Assembly: GCF_016805985.1 (NCBI RefSeq)
Contig: NZ_CP017661.1
Coordinates: forward strand, 558,001-622,000
Length of the DNA: 64,000 nt
Direction of reading: 5' to 3'
Origin: Microbacterium sp. JZ31
Lineage (GTDB): Bacteria; Actinomycetota; Actinomycetes; Actinomycetales; Microbacteriaceae
Shown: piece after piece, positions 43,032-51,885 of the stretch
How the letters are laid out: each line of letters begins with the position of its first letter
How positions within the stretch are numbered: the stretch's first letter is position 1
Position numbers and translations under genes: made by a program
Notes under the pieces: generated by a model
Databases searched by the model: none
Told to the model about the DNA's origin: nothing
The model's input: the letters and a program-made list of their open reading frames with translations, nothing else

Positions 43032-44162
43032 ATGAGGCTCGAGCCGCTCGACTCCGACGACCCGCGCTCCGTGCTGCGGGCGCTGCGCTCCGCACTCGGG
43101 GCGGGCCCCGCGGTCGCGCTCGGCGGCGGCGGACCCCTGCCCGAGACGGTGCCGGCCGGCATCGCGGCGGTCGTGACGACCTCCGGATCCAGCGGCGTGC
43201 CCAAGAGCGTGATGCTGTCGCGCGCCGCGCTCACCTCGAGCGCCCTCGCGACGGCCGAGCGCATCGGGTCCGGCCAGTGGCTGCTCGCGCTTCCCGCGTC
43301 CTATGTCGCCGGCATGCAGGTGCTCGTGCGCTCGCTGGTGCAGGGCACCGAGCCCGCGATCCTGTCGGGGCGGTTCTCTGCCGCGGCGTTCGCGCATGTC
43401 GTCTCGGGGATGCACTCCGCGCGCGGCGGCGAGCGCGTGCCGACCTACACGTCGCTCGTGCCGGCGCAGCTGCAGACGCTCGTCGACGCTTCCGTCGAGG
43501 ATCGCGCGGTCGGCCGGGCCCTCGCCTCGTTCGAGGCGATCCTGATCGGCGGGCAGGCGCTGCCCGTCGTGCTGCGGGAGCGCGCCGCCGCGCTCGGGGC
43601 GCGGATCGTCCGGACGTACGGATCGAGCGAGACCGCGGGCGGGTGCGTGTACGACGGCGTGCCGCTCGACGGCGTGCGCGTCGTCTCGGTCGACGGAGAG
43701 CTGCGGATCGCCGGCCCCACCCTCGCGGGCGGCTACCTTGCCGACGCCGCGCTGACAGATCGGGTGTTCGTGCGCGACGACACCGGTGTGCGCTGGTACC
43801 GCACGGGCGACGCCGGCACCGTGAGCGACGGACGCGTGCAGGTCGCGGGACGCATCGACAACGTCATCGTCTCGGGCGGGGTCAACGTCTCCCTCGACCG
43901 CGTCGAGCGCGTCGCGCGCGAGGTGCTGGACGCCGTCGTGGTCGGCGCGCCGGACGAGCGCTGGGGCGAGACCCCCGTGCTCGTCGCCCGGCGGGGAGAC
44001 GTTCCCGAGCCCGACGCCGCGCTCGCCGCGGTGCGCGAGGCCGTCGGGGCGCAGGTCGGAAAGCCCGCCCGTCCGACGCGCATCCTGCTGGTGGACGAGA
44101 TCCCGCGCCTGGCGTCCGGAAAGCCCGATCGGCAGACGCTGACGCGACTCGCCTCGCGCTGA
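43032..44162 (+). CDS. menE: o-succinylbenzoate-CoA ligase (short form)
   Basis: A 376-residue adenylate-forming enzyme activating o-succinylbenzoate with ATP and CoA. The phosphate-binding loop is VVTTSGSSGVPKSVMLS, the adenine region RIVRTYGSSETAGGCVYDG, the hinge WYRTGDAGTV...QVAGRIDNVIVSGG, and the catalytic lysine motif IPRLASGKPDRQTL near the end. It is shorter than standard AMP-forming ligases because the N-terminal subdomain is reduced, a form usual in actinobacteria. It acts just before MenB, encoded four bases upstream. Confidence 0.93.
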   Translation: MRLEPLDSDDPRSVLRALRSALGAGPAVALGGGGPLPETVPAGIAAVVTTSGSSGVPKSVMLSRAALTSSALATAERIGSGQWLLALPASYVAGMQVLVRSLVQGTEPAILSGRFSAAAFAHVVSGMHSARGGERVPTYTSLVPAQLQTLVDASVEDRAVGRALASFEAILIGGQALPVVLRERAAALGARIVRTYGSSETAGGCVYDGVPLDGVRVVSVDGELRIAGPTLAGGYLADAALTDRVFVRDDTGVRWYRTGDAGTVSDGRVQVAGRIDNVIVSGGVNVSLDRVERVAREVLDAVVVGAPDERWGETPVLVARRGDVPEPDAALAAVREAVGAQVGKPARPTRILLVDEIPRLASGKPDRQTLTRLASR

Positions 44163-44186
44163 CGCCCGGACGGATGCCGCGCCGGC

Positions 44187-44477
44187 TCAGGCCGTCGGTT
44201 TGGTGTCCTTGCCGTCGAGCCAGAGACGGTCCGAGTCGTCGCGGTGCACGCCGGCCGAGCCGACGTGCTTGTCGTCGATCCGGTCGCCCTTCGTGATGAC
44301 GTGCACGAGCGCCATCGCGTGTCCACGGCCGAGCCCGTACTCGTCGGCGAGCCACTGCACGATCGGCGTGGCCTTGGTGCCCGGGCCGAAGCCGCGCTCG
44401 GCGGCGAGCTCGATGAAGCGACGCGGCGTGACGCCGGTCTTGGTCTCGATGTTGTCGAGGTAGGACTGGAAGGACAT
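44187..44477 (-). CDS. DUF4287 domain protein
   Basis: A 96-residue protein. The first 70 residues are the DUF4287 domain: SFQSYLDNIETKTGVTPRRF, the LAAERGF segment and ADEYGLGRGHAMALVHVI. The domain is helical and resembles the N-terminal part of small actinobacterial proteins that are sometimes fused to DUF5655 transport-like domains; it has no known activity. The C-terminus is charged and ends WLDGKDTKPTA. ATG 44477 has AGGAG eight bases upstream. It lies 44 bases downstream of the sugar dehydrogenase gene on the same strand. Confidence 0.82.
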   Translation of the reverse strand: MSFQSYLDNIETKTGVTPRRFIELAAERGFGPGTKATPIVQWLADEYGLGRGHAMALVHVITKGDRIDDKHVGSAGVHRDDSDRLWLDGKDTKPTA

Positions 44478-44521
44478 CAGCGGAACTCCTGGATGGGGTG
44501 GGGATGGGCGTCTGGTGGGAC

Positions 44522-45649
44522 TCAGCCGACGGCGGGAAGGTCGATCCGGATGATCCGGTCGTCGTCGGGGCCGGGGTCGCCGCGGCCGTCCGTGTTGTTG
44601 GTGAGGATCCAGATGCCGCCGTCCGGCGCCGCGATCACGTCGCGCAGGCGGCCGAACTCGCCGCGATGCAGCTCGACGGCGTTCCCCGGGTCGGCCACCG
44701 CGACCGCGCGCAGGAGCGAGCCGCGCAGGTTCGCGATCAGGATCACGTCGTCGACGATCGCCAGGCCGCTCGGGCTCGCCTCCGGCGTGGTCCACTGCTG
44801 CACGGGGTCGAGGAAGCCGCCGGCCTCGCCTCCCGCGCCCTCGACCTCCGGCCAGCCGTAGTTGCCGCCGGCCTCGATGCGGTTGAGCTCGTCCCAGGTG
44901 TCCTGTCCGAACTCCGTGGCGAACATCGTGCCGTCCGGGGCCCACCCGAATCCCTGCACGTTGCGGTGACCCATCGAGTAGACGAGCGTCGCCGGATCCG
45001 GGTTGCCGGGGGCGGGGTCGCCGTCCGGCGTCATGCGCAGGATCTTCCCGCCGAGCACGGACGGATCCTGCGCGCTCGCCGGGTCGCCGGCGTCGCCGAC
45101 CGACGCGTACAGCATGCCGTCGGGCCCGAAGTGGATGCGTCCGCCGTTGTGGATGTTGCTCGTGGGCAGGCCGTCGAGGATCGTCTCCGCCGCGCCCAGG
45201 GACGGGGCGGCGGGGTCGCCCGTCAGCTCGATCCGCTGGATGCGGTTGCCGCCCGCGGCCTTCGAGTAGGCGTACAGGCGCCCCTCGTCGTCGAACGCGA
45301 GACCGAGCAGGCCGCCCTCGCCGTCGGCGACCACGCCCTCCACGACGCCGACCTCGTGCGCCCTGCCGTCCTCGGCGAGACGCAGGATGCGCCCCGAGTC
45401 GCGCTCGCTCACCAGCACGAGATCGTCCGAGCGCGCAATGGACCACGGCGCCTCGAGCCCGGTCGCGACCACCTGGGGCCCGGTCGGGGCGGCGGGGGCG
45501 GTGGAGGGCGGATCCGTCGCCGCCGGATCCGCGGCGGACGGTGAGGTCGTCGCGGCCGGGGGAGCGGCCGTGGGGTCGGGATCCGCTGCGGCGCAGCCCG
45601 CGACCGCGAGCGCCACCCCCACCAGCAGCACCGCCACCCGAGCCGTCAT
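44522..45649 (-). CDS. PQQ-dependent sugar dehydrogenase-like lipoprotein
   Basis: A 375-residue exported beta-propeller of the soluble glucose/sorbosone dehydrogenase (GSDH) family. The lipobox is LAVAGCAA with lipidated Cys19, followed by a Pro/Ala/Thr linker (residues 25-57). The propeller contains LEAPWSIARSDD, EGGLLGLAFDDEGRLYAY, SNIHNGGRIHFGPDGMLYAS, GGKILRMTPDG and GHRNVQGFGWAPDG. Whether PQQ is really bound cannot be told; many actinobacterial members are unverified. TACCGT ends six bases before the ATG. Confidence 0.9.
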   Translation of the reverse strand: MTARVAVLLVGVALAVAGCAAADPDPTAAPPAATTSPSAADPAATDPPSTAPAAPTGPQVVATGLEAPWSIARSDDLVLVSERDSGRILRLAEDGRAHEVGVVEGVVADGEGGLLGLAFDDEGRLYAYSKAAGGNRIQRIELTGDPAAPSLGAAETILDGLPTSNIHNGGRIHFGPDGMLYASVGDAGDPASAQDPSVLGGKILRMTPDGDPAPGNPDPATLVYSMGHRNVQGFGWAPDGTMFATEFGQDTWDELNRIEAGGNYGWPEVEGAGGEAGGFLDPVQQWTTPEASPSGLAIVDDVILIANLRGSLLRAVAVADPGNAVELHRGEFGRLRDVIAAPDGGIWILTNNTDGRGDPGPDDDRIIRIDLPAVG

Positions 45650-45695
45650 GGGGACACGGTACCGCCGAGCCGGGAGCGCGCGGGAGGGCGCCGGG

Positions 45696-46160
45696 TCACT
45701 CCCCGGACAGCAGCCCCTCGCGCTGGGCGCCCGCCAGCATGGCGCGCAGCATGCGGCGCAGCTCGCGGCGATCCCGCGCGTCCAGCTCCCCGGCCATGAC
45801 CGACTCGAGCCCGGCGACGCGGGGCCGCAGCTCGGCCACCGTGGCGCGGCCGGCGTCCGTCAGCTTCAGCACGTTGCGCCGGCGGTCGGACGCATCCAGC
45901 GCTCGCTCGATCAGGCCGCGCCGCGTCATGCGGGCCACGAGGTCCGCGATCGTGGACCGGTCGAGATCGAGCTCGGCCCCGAGTGTCGCCTGGCTCGAGC
46001 CGGGCAGGCGCTCGAGCACGGTCAGGACGGCGTACTGCACGCTCGTGACGTCGCGGGAGACGTCGCGCTGCCACGCGGCGAGGTGCATCTGCTGCGCACG
46101 ACGCAGCAGATGACCGAGGTGCCGCAGGGGCTCCGGCGCATCGTCGATCGGGTCGTCCAC
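45696..46160 (-). CDS. MarR-family transcriptional regulator
   Basis: A 154-residue winged-helix regulator starting GTG 46160 (VDDPIDDAPEPLRHL). The DNA-binding part is TSVQYAVLTVLERLPGSSQATLGAELDLDRSTIADLVARMTRRGLIER followed by the wing DASDRRRNVLKLTDAG. The helical ends form the dimer interface. It may be upstream partner or regulator of the sugar dehydrogenase gene read in the same direction (46 bases downstream), or of divergent menA; the sequence does not decide. CAGGAT ends six bases before the GTG. Confidence 0.9.
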   Translation of the reverse strand: MDDPIDDAPEPLRHLGHLLRRAQQMHLAAWQRDVSRDVTSVQYAVLTVLERLPGSSQATLGAELDLDRSTIADLVARMTRRGLIERALDASDRRRNVLKLTDAGRATVAELRPRVAGLESVMAGELDARDRRELRRMLRAMLAGAQREGLLSGE

Positions 46161-46285
46161 CCGTTCATCCTGCCCCAGCGCGAAGCATGTCGGCGCCGTG
46201 CGTCGGCGTCGCGGAAGGGACGGAGGGCGCGGTGGGGGCGGCGACCGCCGAGTAAGGGAGGGCGCGGAAAGTAAGATCGTCCATC

Positions 46286-47248
46286 GTGGCGAAGAGGCAG
46301 ACCAGCACCCGAGGCATGAGCGGCAACCCGGCCAAGCGCGGCGCATCGCGCACCGCGGCGTCGCCGGCGACGCGTCCCGTGACGCTCGGCGACTGGATCG
46401 GCGCCTCCCGGCTGCGCACGCTTCCCCTCGCGGTCGCGCCCGTCGTGATCGGCACGGGCGCCGCGATCCTCGTGACCGGCGTGTTCCACTGGGTCATCGC
46501 GCTCACGTGCCTCGTCGTCGCGGTCGCCCTGCAGATCGGCGTGAACTACGCCAACGACTACAGCGACGGCATCCGCGGCACCGATGCGCACCGCGTGGGA
46601 CCCGCGCGCCTGACCGCCTCGGGACGGGTGCGGCCGCGCACCGTGCTCATTGTCGCCTTCGTGTTCTTCGCGATCGCGGCCGTCGCGGGTCTGGCGATCA
46701 CGATCCGCACGCAGCAGTGGTGGTTCATCGCCGTGGGCGCCGCCTCGATCATCGCCGCCTGGTTCTACACGGGCGGCAAGCGCCCCTACGGCTACAACGC
46801 GCTGGGCGAGGTGTTCGTCTTCGTCTTCTTCGGCCTCGTGGCGACGCTCGGCACGACGTGGGTGCAGGCCCTCGCGCTGCCGCAGGAGGCGTGGCTCGGC
46901 GCGATCGGCGCGGGTCTGCTGGCGTGCGCCGTGCTGCTCGCGAACAACCTGCGCGACATCGAGCAGGACGCACGCGTCGGCAAGCGCACGCTCAGCGTGC
47001 TGATCGGCCGTCGCGCCACGCAGGTCCTGTACACGGTGTTCGTCCTGCTGGCCTTCGCCACGACGTGGTTCCTGGCGTTCTTCTACCCGATCGCGTGGCT
47101 GGCCTCGCTCGCGCTGCTCGCCGCCGGCCCCGCCATCCTGATCGTCTGGACCTACCGTCAGCCGCGCGAGCTGGTCACGGCACTCGCGCTGACGTCCCTG
47201 ACGTCGCTCGGCTACGCCGGCTTCCTGTTCTGGGCGTTCGTGGGCTGA
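46286..47248 (+). CDS. menA: 1,4-dihydroxy-2-naphthoate polyprenyltransferase
   Basis: A 320-residue UbiA-superfamily membrane prenyltransferase joining the isoprenoid tail to the naphthoate ring and releasing CO2. The two Asp-rich Mg-diphosphate motifs are NYANDYSDGIRGTD and NLRDIEQDARVGKRT, with some nine hydrophobic segments around them. The first 30 residues form a basic cytoplasmic extension. GTG 46286 is used, with TAAGAT eight bases upstream. Its prenyl donor is presumably made by the synthase encoded at 55849-56907. Confidence 0.94.
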   Translation: MAKRQTSTRGMSGNPAKRGASRTAASPATRPVTLGDWIGASRLRTLPLAVAPVVIGTGAAILVTGVFHWVIALTCLVVAVALQIGVNYANDYSDGIRGTDAHRVGPARLTASGRVRPRTVLIVAFVFFAIAAVAGLAITIRTQQWWFIAVGAASIIAAWFYTGGKRPYGYNALGEVFVFVFFGLVATLGTTWVQALALPQEAWLGAIGAGLLACAVLLANNLRDIEQDARVGKRTLSVLIGRRATQVLYTVFVLLAFATTWFLAFFYPIAWLASLALLAAGPAILIVWTYRQPRELVTALALTSLTSLGYAGFLFWAFVG

Positions 47249-47297
47249 GCCGGATCGTCCGGCGTGGTCGCGCTCCCTCCGCCCGGCGACGGGAGGG

Positions 47298-47633
47298 TCA
47301 CTCCTCGCGGTTCGTCGGCCCGGAGACGCCGCCGCGCGAGGCGCGCTCGTTCGCCTCGTCCTCGAGTTCGTCCTCGATCTCGCGCTCGGTCTTGCCGCGC
47401 GGCGCGCTCTCGGCCGCCTCGCGGCGGGCCGCGAGCGACTGCGACACCTGCGCGAGCGGGCGGCGCAGGAACAGCACCGAGATGCTCACGCCGATGAGCG
47501 CGGCGAAGATCGCGGCGAGCCACCACAGCTCGTGGAAGGCGGGCAGCAGCATCATCAGGCCGAACGGCACCAGGAACGCCGCGAGGCGCAGCACCGAGTA
47601 GACGAGGAGGGAGACACCGGCCGACTTCTTCAC
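47298..47633 (-). CDS. DUF4229 membrane protein
   Basis: A 111-residue protein with two N-terminal membrane helices (VSLLVYSVLRLAAFLVPFGL and ELWWLAAIFAALIGVSISVLFL), then a charged cytoplasmic tail with LAARREAAESAPRGKTEREI. This two-helix-plus-tail layout matches DUF4229, a family common in actinobacteria and usually found beside menaquinone genes. It converges on menA. Its function is unknown. TAGACT ends six bases before the GTG start. Confidence 0.83.
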   Translation of the reverse strand: MKKSAGVSLLVYSVLRLAAFLVPFGLMMLLPAFHELWWLAAIFAALIGVSISVLFLRRPLAQVSQSLAARREAAESAPRGKTEREIEDELEDEANERASRGGVSGPTNREE

Positions 47634-47724
47634 GCCACGAGTCTAGATTCGGCGCCTGAGCAAGCACCGGGCCGACGGATGTCAAGCCGATCCCGTGCAC
47701 AGGCAGCGCGCCTAGGATGAGGAG

Positions 47725-48144
47725 GTGGCACGCCTTCTCATCGTCCTCGGCATCGCCGCCGTCGTGTTCTGGGTCTTCAGCATCGTCGACTGCGCGGTAC
47801 AGCCTCCGTCGCGCCACCGCGGAGTGTCGAAGGGGGCGTGGATCGCGATCGTTGTGCTGATCCCCGTGCTGGGCGGCATCCTGTGGTTCCTGCTGGGACG
47901 TGCCCGCAAGCAGCCTCCCGGGCGCGTGCTCGCGCCCGACGACGACCCGAACTTCCTCGGCACGCTGAAGGGCGTGAGCGACCAGGACGAGCGCATCCGC
48001 CTGCTCGAGGAGGAGCTCGCGCGCCTGGACTCGGAGGACGACGCCTCCCCGGCGCAGGGGAACGAGCCCGACGACGACAAGCCCGAGGAGCCGGGCACGG
48101 ACGATGACCCCCGCGGCCGCCGCGGCGGGGACGCCCTGACGTGA
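47725..48144 (+). CDS. PLDc_N (phospholipase D N-terminal-like) membrane protein
   Basis: A 139-residue protein with two membrane helices: LLIVLGIAAVVFWVFSIVDC and GAWIAIVVLIPVLGGILWFLLG, the PLDc_N domain found at the N-terminus of cardiolipin synthases but here without any catalytic HKD domain. The tail is acidic (SEDDASPAQGNEPDDDKPEE). It ends in a GTGA overlap with menD, so it is translationally coupled to menaquinone synthesis. TAGGAT at 47713-47718 is six bases before the GTG, so this gene heads the transcript. Confidence 0.88.
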   Translation: MARLLIVLGIAAVVFWVFSIVDCAVQPPSRHRGVSKGAWIAIVVLIPVLGGILWFLLGRARKQPPGRVLAPDDDPNFLGTLKGVSDQDERIRLLEEELARLDSEDDASPAQGNEPDDDKPEEPGTDDDPRGRRGGDALT

Positions 48145-49838
48145 CGCCCGCCGGCTCGCCCGCGAGCGACGCCGCGGCCGCGCTGCTCGACGAGCTCGTC
48201 GCACGGGGTGTTCGGCACGTCGTCGTGAGCCCCGGGTCGCGCTCCCAGGCGCTGGCCCTCGCGGCCGCCGCGCTCGAGCGTGCCGGACGCATCCGGCTGC
48301 ACGTGCGGATCGACGAGCGCGTCGCCGGCTTCACGGCGCTGGGCATCGGACGCGAGACGCGCGAGCCCGCGGCCGTGATCTGCACGTCCGGCACCGCCGT
48401 GGCGAACCTGCTGCCGGCCGTCCTCGAGGCGCACCACTCCGGCGTGCCGCTGCTGCTGCTCACGGCCGACCGGCCGCCCGAGCTGCGCGGCATCGGCGCG
48501 AACCAGGCGACGACCCAGCCGGGCATCTTCGGAGAGTTCACGCGCTTCGCGGTCGACGCGCCCGTCCCGTCCGGCGATCCGGATCAGGATGCCGCGGTGC
48601 GCGCGCTCGCGGACCGCGCCTACGACGCGGCCGTCGCACCGATCCCCGGCCCCGCGCACCTGAACCTGCCGTATCGCGAGCCGCTCGCGGGGGAGCTGCC
48701 CGAGTGGTTCACGGGTCCCCCGCAGGACCTCCGGGAACCGCGCGCCCACGGCGGAGAGGACGCCGCCTCCCACCCCGCGGGCTCCGGCGCGCACGCCCTC
48801 GCGCACGGCCCGCGCACGGTGGTCGTCGCGGGAGCGGACGCCGGAGCCGCGGCCGAGCAGCTCGCGCACGAAGGCGGCTGGCCGCTGATCGCCGAGATCG
48901 TGAGCGGATCGCGCTACGGGCGCCAGATCGTGCACGGTTACCGCACGCTGCTGCGCGATGCCGAGCTCGGCGGCCGCATACAGCGCGTGGTCGTCTTCGG
49001 GCATCCGACCCTGTCGCGCGAGGTGGCGGCGCTGCTGTCCCGCGCGGACGTCGAGGTCGTCGCGGTGCGCGGCCCCGGCGAGGATCTCGATCTCAACCAT
49101 GAGACGACGCACGTCGACGCGGTCGCGGTGACGCCGGGCGATCCGGATCGCGCGTGGCTCGGGGCGTGGATGCGCGCGTCGGCCGCGCAGGTCGTCGACC
49201 TCGACGCGCCGGCACCGGATCTCGCCGGACTGTCGTCGACGGATCCGCGCGCCCGCGCGCAGGCGAACCGTGCGGAGCTCGACGCCGTGCGGCGACCGCT
49301 CGACCGGGAACAGCTCGTGGCGGCGGTGTGGGCGGCGACGTGGCCGCACGACCGGCTGATGTTCGGGTCGTCGCGCATCGTGCGCGTGGCCGACGCCGTG
49401 CTGCCCGGAAAGCGCGTGCCCGTGCACGCGAACCGCGGACTCGCGGGCATCGACGGCACGATCGCGACCGCACTCGGCATCGCGCTTGCGAGCCAGGACG
49501 GCGACCGCCCTGGCCTGACACGCGTCCTCCTCGGCGACCTCACGCTGCTGCACGACGTCGGCGCCCTGCTGCTGCCGGTGTCGGAGCAGGACCCCCGCAT
49601 CCAGCTGATCGTCGCGAACGACGGCGGCGGCACGATCTTCGACGGTCTCGAGGTCGCGGCCCTCGCCTCGCGCGACGACATGGAGCGCGTGCAGTACACC
49701 CCGCAGGCCGCGGATCTCGCGGCGCTCGCCGCGGCCTACGGCTGGGAGCACACGCGCGTGACCACGCGATCCGCGCTCGACCAGGCGCTGATCGCCCCCG
49801 GGAAGCGCCGGATCATCGAGGTCCCGCTCGACCGCTGA
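48141..49838 (+). CDS. menD: SEPHCHC synthase
   Basis: A 565-residue thiamine-diphosphate enzyme that joins 2-oxoglutarate to isochorismate, the first committed menaquinone step. Motifs: RHVVVSPGSRSQALAL at the N-terminus, ICTSGTAVANLLPAVLEA, LLTADRPPELRGIGANQATTQ, and a C-terminal ThDP segment LLGDLTLLHDVGALLL...IVANDGGGTIFDGL. Length matches MenD. GTG 48141 overlaps the PLDc_N stop. Isochorismate comes from MenF, encoded 3.3 kb downstream on the other strand. Confidence 0.95.
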   Translation: MTPAGSPASDAAAALLDELVARGVRHVVVSPGSRSQALALAAAALERAGRIRLHVRIDERVAGFTALGIGRETREPAAVICTSGTAVANLLPAVLEAHHSGVPLLLLTADRPPELRGIGANQATTQPGIFGEFTRFAVDAPVPSGDPDQDAAVRALADRAYDAAVAPIPGPAHLNLPYREPLAGELPEWFTGPPQDLREPRAHGGEDAASHPAGSGAHALAHGPRTVVVAGADAGAAAEQLAHEGGWPLIAEIVSGSRYGRQIVHGYRTLLRDAELGGRIQRVVVFGHPTLSREVAALLSRADVEVVAVRGPGEDLDLNHETTHVDAVAVTPGDPDRAWLGAWMRASAAQVVDLDAPAPDLAGLSSTDPRARAQANRAELDAVRRPLDREQLVAAVWAATWPHDRLMFGSSRIVRVADAVLPGKRVPVHANRGLAGIDGTIATALGIALASQDGDRPGLTRVLLGDLTLLHDVGALLLPVSEQDPRIQLIVANDGGGTIFDGLEVAALASRDDMERVQYTPQAADLAALAAAYGWEHTRVTTRSALDQALIAPGKRRIIEVPLDR

Positions 49839-49866
49839 GGGGCTCCTATCCGGTAGAAAAGGGCGC

Positions 49867-50733
49867 ATGATCGCCCAGAGTCAGACCCACTGGACCGACG
49901 ACGCCGTGCACGCGCTGCGGGTGACGAAGGGCGTGCGGCTCGCGGACATCGATCCGGAGTCGACGCCCGGCTACGCCGGTGACAAGCACGACGGGGCGGC
50001 CGACCTGAAGGCGGGGCTCGCCCAGCTCGCCGAGTACCAGGAGCGGCTATACGCGGCCAGCCGCGGCGGCACCGCCAAGGACTCGGTGCTGCTCGTGCTG
50101 CAGGCGATGGACTCGGCGGGCAAGGGTGGCGTGGTGCGCCACGTCGTCGGCGGCGTCGATCCGCAGGGGATCCAGCTCGCGGCCTTCAAGGCGCCGACCG
50201 AGGAGGAGCTCGCGCACGACTTCCTGTGGCGCATCGAGAAGCGCCTCCCCGGTGCCGGCCTCATCGGGGTGTTCGACCGCTCGCACTACGAGGACGTGCT
50301 GATCGGCCGGGTGCGCGGGCTGGCCGACCGGCAGGAGCTCGAGCGCCGCTACGGCGCGATCGTCGACTTCGAGCGGCGCGTGGCCGACCGCGGCACCCGG
50401 ATCGTCAAGGTCATGCTGCACATCTCGCCGCAGGAGCAGGGGGAGCGGCTGATGGAGCGCCTCGAGCGCCCCGACAAGCACTGGAAGTACAACCCCGGCG
50501 ACGTGGACGAGCGCGCGCACTGGTCGGCGTACATGGACGCGTATCAGACCGCCATCGCGCGCACGTCGACCGACGACGCGCCCTGGTACGTGGTGCCCGC
50601 GAACCGCAAGTGGTACGCGCGCCTGGCGGTGCAGGAGCTGCTGCTGGAGACCCTCGAGGCCATCGACCCCCAGTGGCCCGCTGCCGACTTCGACGTCGAG
50701 CACGAGAAGCAGCGGCTCCGCGCGACGCTCTGA
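49867..50733 (+). CDS. ppk2: polyphosphate kinase 2 family protein
   Basis: A 288-residue PPK2 enzyme that uses polyphosphate to phosphorylate nucleoside mono- or diphosphates in the cytoplasm. Walker A is LQAMDSAGKGGVVRHV (residues 80-88 core), Walker B is GVFDRSHYEDVLIGRV, and the lid contains RPDKHWKYNPGDVDERAHW. The size and HWKYNPGDVDER wording fit the single-domain PPK2 group often annotated as PPK2-family AMP- or ADP-phosphorylating; the exact class cannot be fixed. TAGAAA ends seven bases before the ATG. It stands between menD and glycerate kinase on the same strand. Confidence 0.92.
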   Translation: MIAQSQTHWTDDAVHALRVTKGVRLADIDPESTPGYAGDKHDGAADLKAGLAQLAEYQERLYAASRGGTAKDSVLLVLQAMDSAGKGGVVRHVVGGVDPQGIQLAAFKAPTEEELAHDFLWRIEKRLPGAGLIGVFDRSHYEDVLIGRVRGLADRQELERRYGAIVDFERRVADRGTRIVKVMLHISPQEQGERLMERLERPDKHWKYNPGDVDERAHWSAYMDAYQTAIARTSTDDAPWYVVPANRKWYARLAVQELLLETLEAIDPQWPAADFDVEHEKQRLRATL

Positions 50734-50754
50734 GCCCGGGCCTAGGCTGGGCGG

Positions 50755-51885
50755 GTGAGCACCCGCGTCGTCATCGCTCCCGACAGCTTCAAGGGCACGT
50801 GCCCCGCCGCCGAGGCGGCGAGGGCGCTCGCGGACGGATGGCTGAGCGGGCGGCCGGGGGACGACGTCGTCCTGCGCCCCATGGCGGATGGCGGCGAGGG
50901 CACGATCGACGCCTTCGCCACCGCGATCCCGGACGCCCGGCGGATGCCGGTGCGCGTCACCGGTCCGGCGGGGATGCCCGTCGACGCCGCGTGGCTGCTG
51001 CTGCCGCCGAACGACGATGCGCCCGGCGGCACGGGTGTGGTGGAGCTCGCCTCGACGTCGGGCATCGAGCTGCTGGGGGCAGGGCTCCGCGGCCGCGACG
51101 CGTCGACGCTCGGCTTCGGGCAGGCGATCCGCGCGGCGCTGGATCACGGCGTCTCGCGGCTCATCCTCGGAATCGGCTCCAGCGCCTCCACGGACGGCGG
51201 CATCGGCGCCCTCACGGCGCTGGGTGCGCGGTTCACGGACGCGTACGACCTGTCGATCCCGCCCGGCGCGGCGGGCTTCGGCGAACTCGCGAAGGCCGAC
51301 CTCACGCGGCTGCGCCCCGCCCCCGACGGCGGCGTGCTCGTGCTCACCGACGTGACCAACCCGCTCACGGGCCCGCGCGGCGCCGCGGCCGTGTTCGGCC
51401 CGCAGAAGGGCCTCGACGCCGAGGGGATCGCGCGCGCCGACGCGGGGCTTGCCCGGCTCGCGACGCTGCTCGACGCGGACCCGGAGACGCCCGGTGCCGG
51501 AGCCGCGGGCGGCACGGGCTTCGGCCTGCTCGCGTGGGGCGCGCGCCTCGTGGGCGGTGCGGCCGAGATCGCCGGGCTGACCGGCCTCGCCGGCGCGATC
51601 GACGGTGCGGGTGTCGTCATCACGGGCGAGGGCTCGTTCGACGGGCAGTCCGCGGACGGCAAGACGCCGTCGTTCGTCGCCGGTCTGGCGCGCGCGGCCG
51701 GAGCGCGGATCGCGCTGGTCGCGGGCAGGATCGCCGACGACGCCGACACGGACCACATCCGCGCCGTGTCCCTGACCGAGCTCGCCGGCTCCCCGGACGC
51801 GGCGATGGCGGAGCCGCGGCGCTGGCTGCAGGAGGCGGGCGAGCGGCTCGCACGCGACGGAGAGGACGACGACCGATGGATCTGA
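50755..51885 (+). CDS. glycerate kinase (GlxK/GarK family)
   Basis: A 376-residue kinase phosphorylating D-glycerate, to 2-phosphoglycerate in most characterised members. It opens RVVIAPDSFKGTCPAAEAA, has RPMADGGEGTIDAF near residue 43, SRLILGIGSSASTDGGIGAL and VLTDVTNPLTGPRGAAAVFGPQKG, and ends with ITGEGSFDGQSADGKTP. All are diagnostic. TAGGCT at 50743-50748 lies six bases before the GTG. The stop overlaps the next gene, an alditol-oxidase-like enzyme, by 10 bases; that enzyme could supply glycerate. Confidence 0.93.
   Translation: MSTRVVIAPDSFKGTCPAAEAARALADGWLSGRPGDDVVLRPMADGGEGTIDAFATAIPDARRMPVRVTGPAGMPVDAAWLLLPPNDDAPGGTGVVELASTSGIELLGAGLRGRDASTLGFGQAIRAALDHGVSRLILGIGSSASTDGGIGALTALGARFTDAYDLSIPPGAAGFGELAKADLTRLRPAPDGGVLVLTDVTNPLTGPRGAAAVFGPQKGLDAEGIARADAGLARLATLLDADPETPGAGAAGGTGFGLLAWGARLVGGAAEIAGLTGLAGAIDGAGVVITGEGSFDGQSADGKTPSFVAGLARAAGARIALVAGRIADDADTDHIRAVSLTELAGSPDAAMAEPRRWLQEAGERLARDGEDDDRWI

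Noticed and set aside
47725..48144. Cardiolipin synthase
   Set aside because: Only the N-terminal membrane domain is present; there is no HKD catalytic motif.
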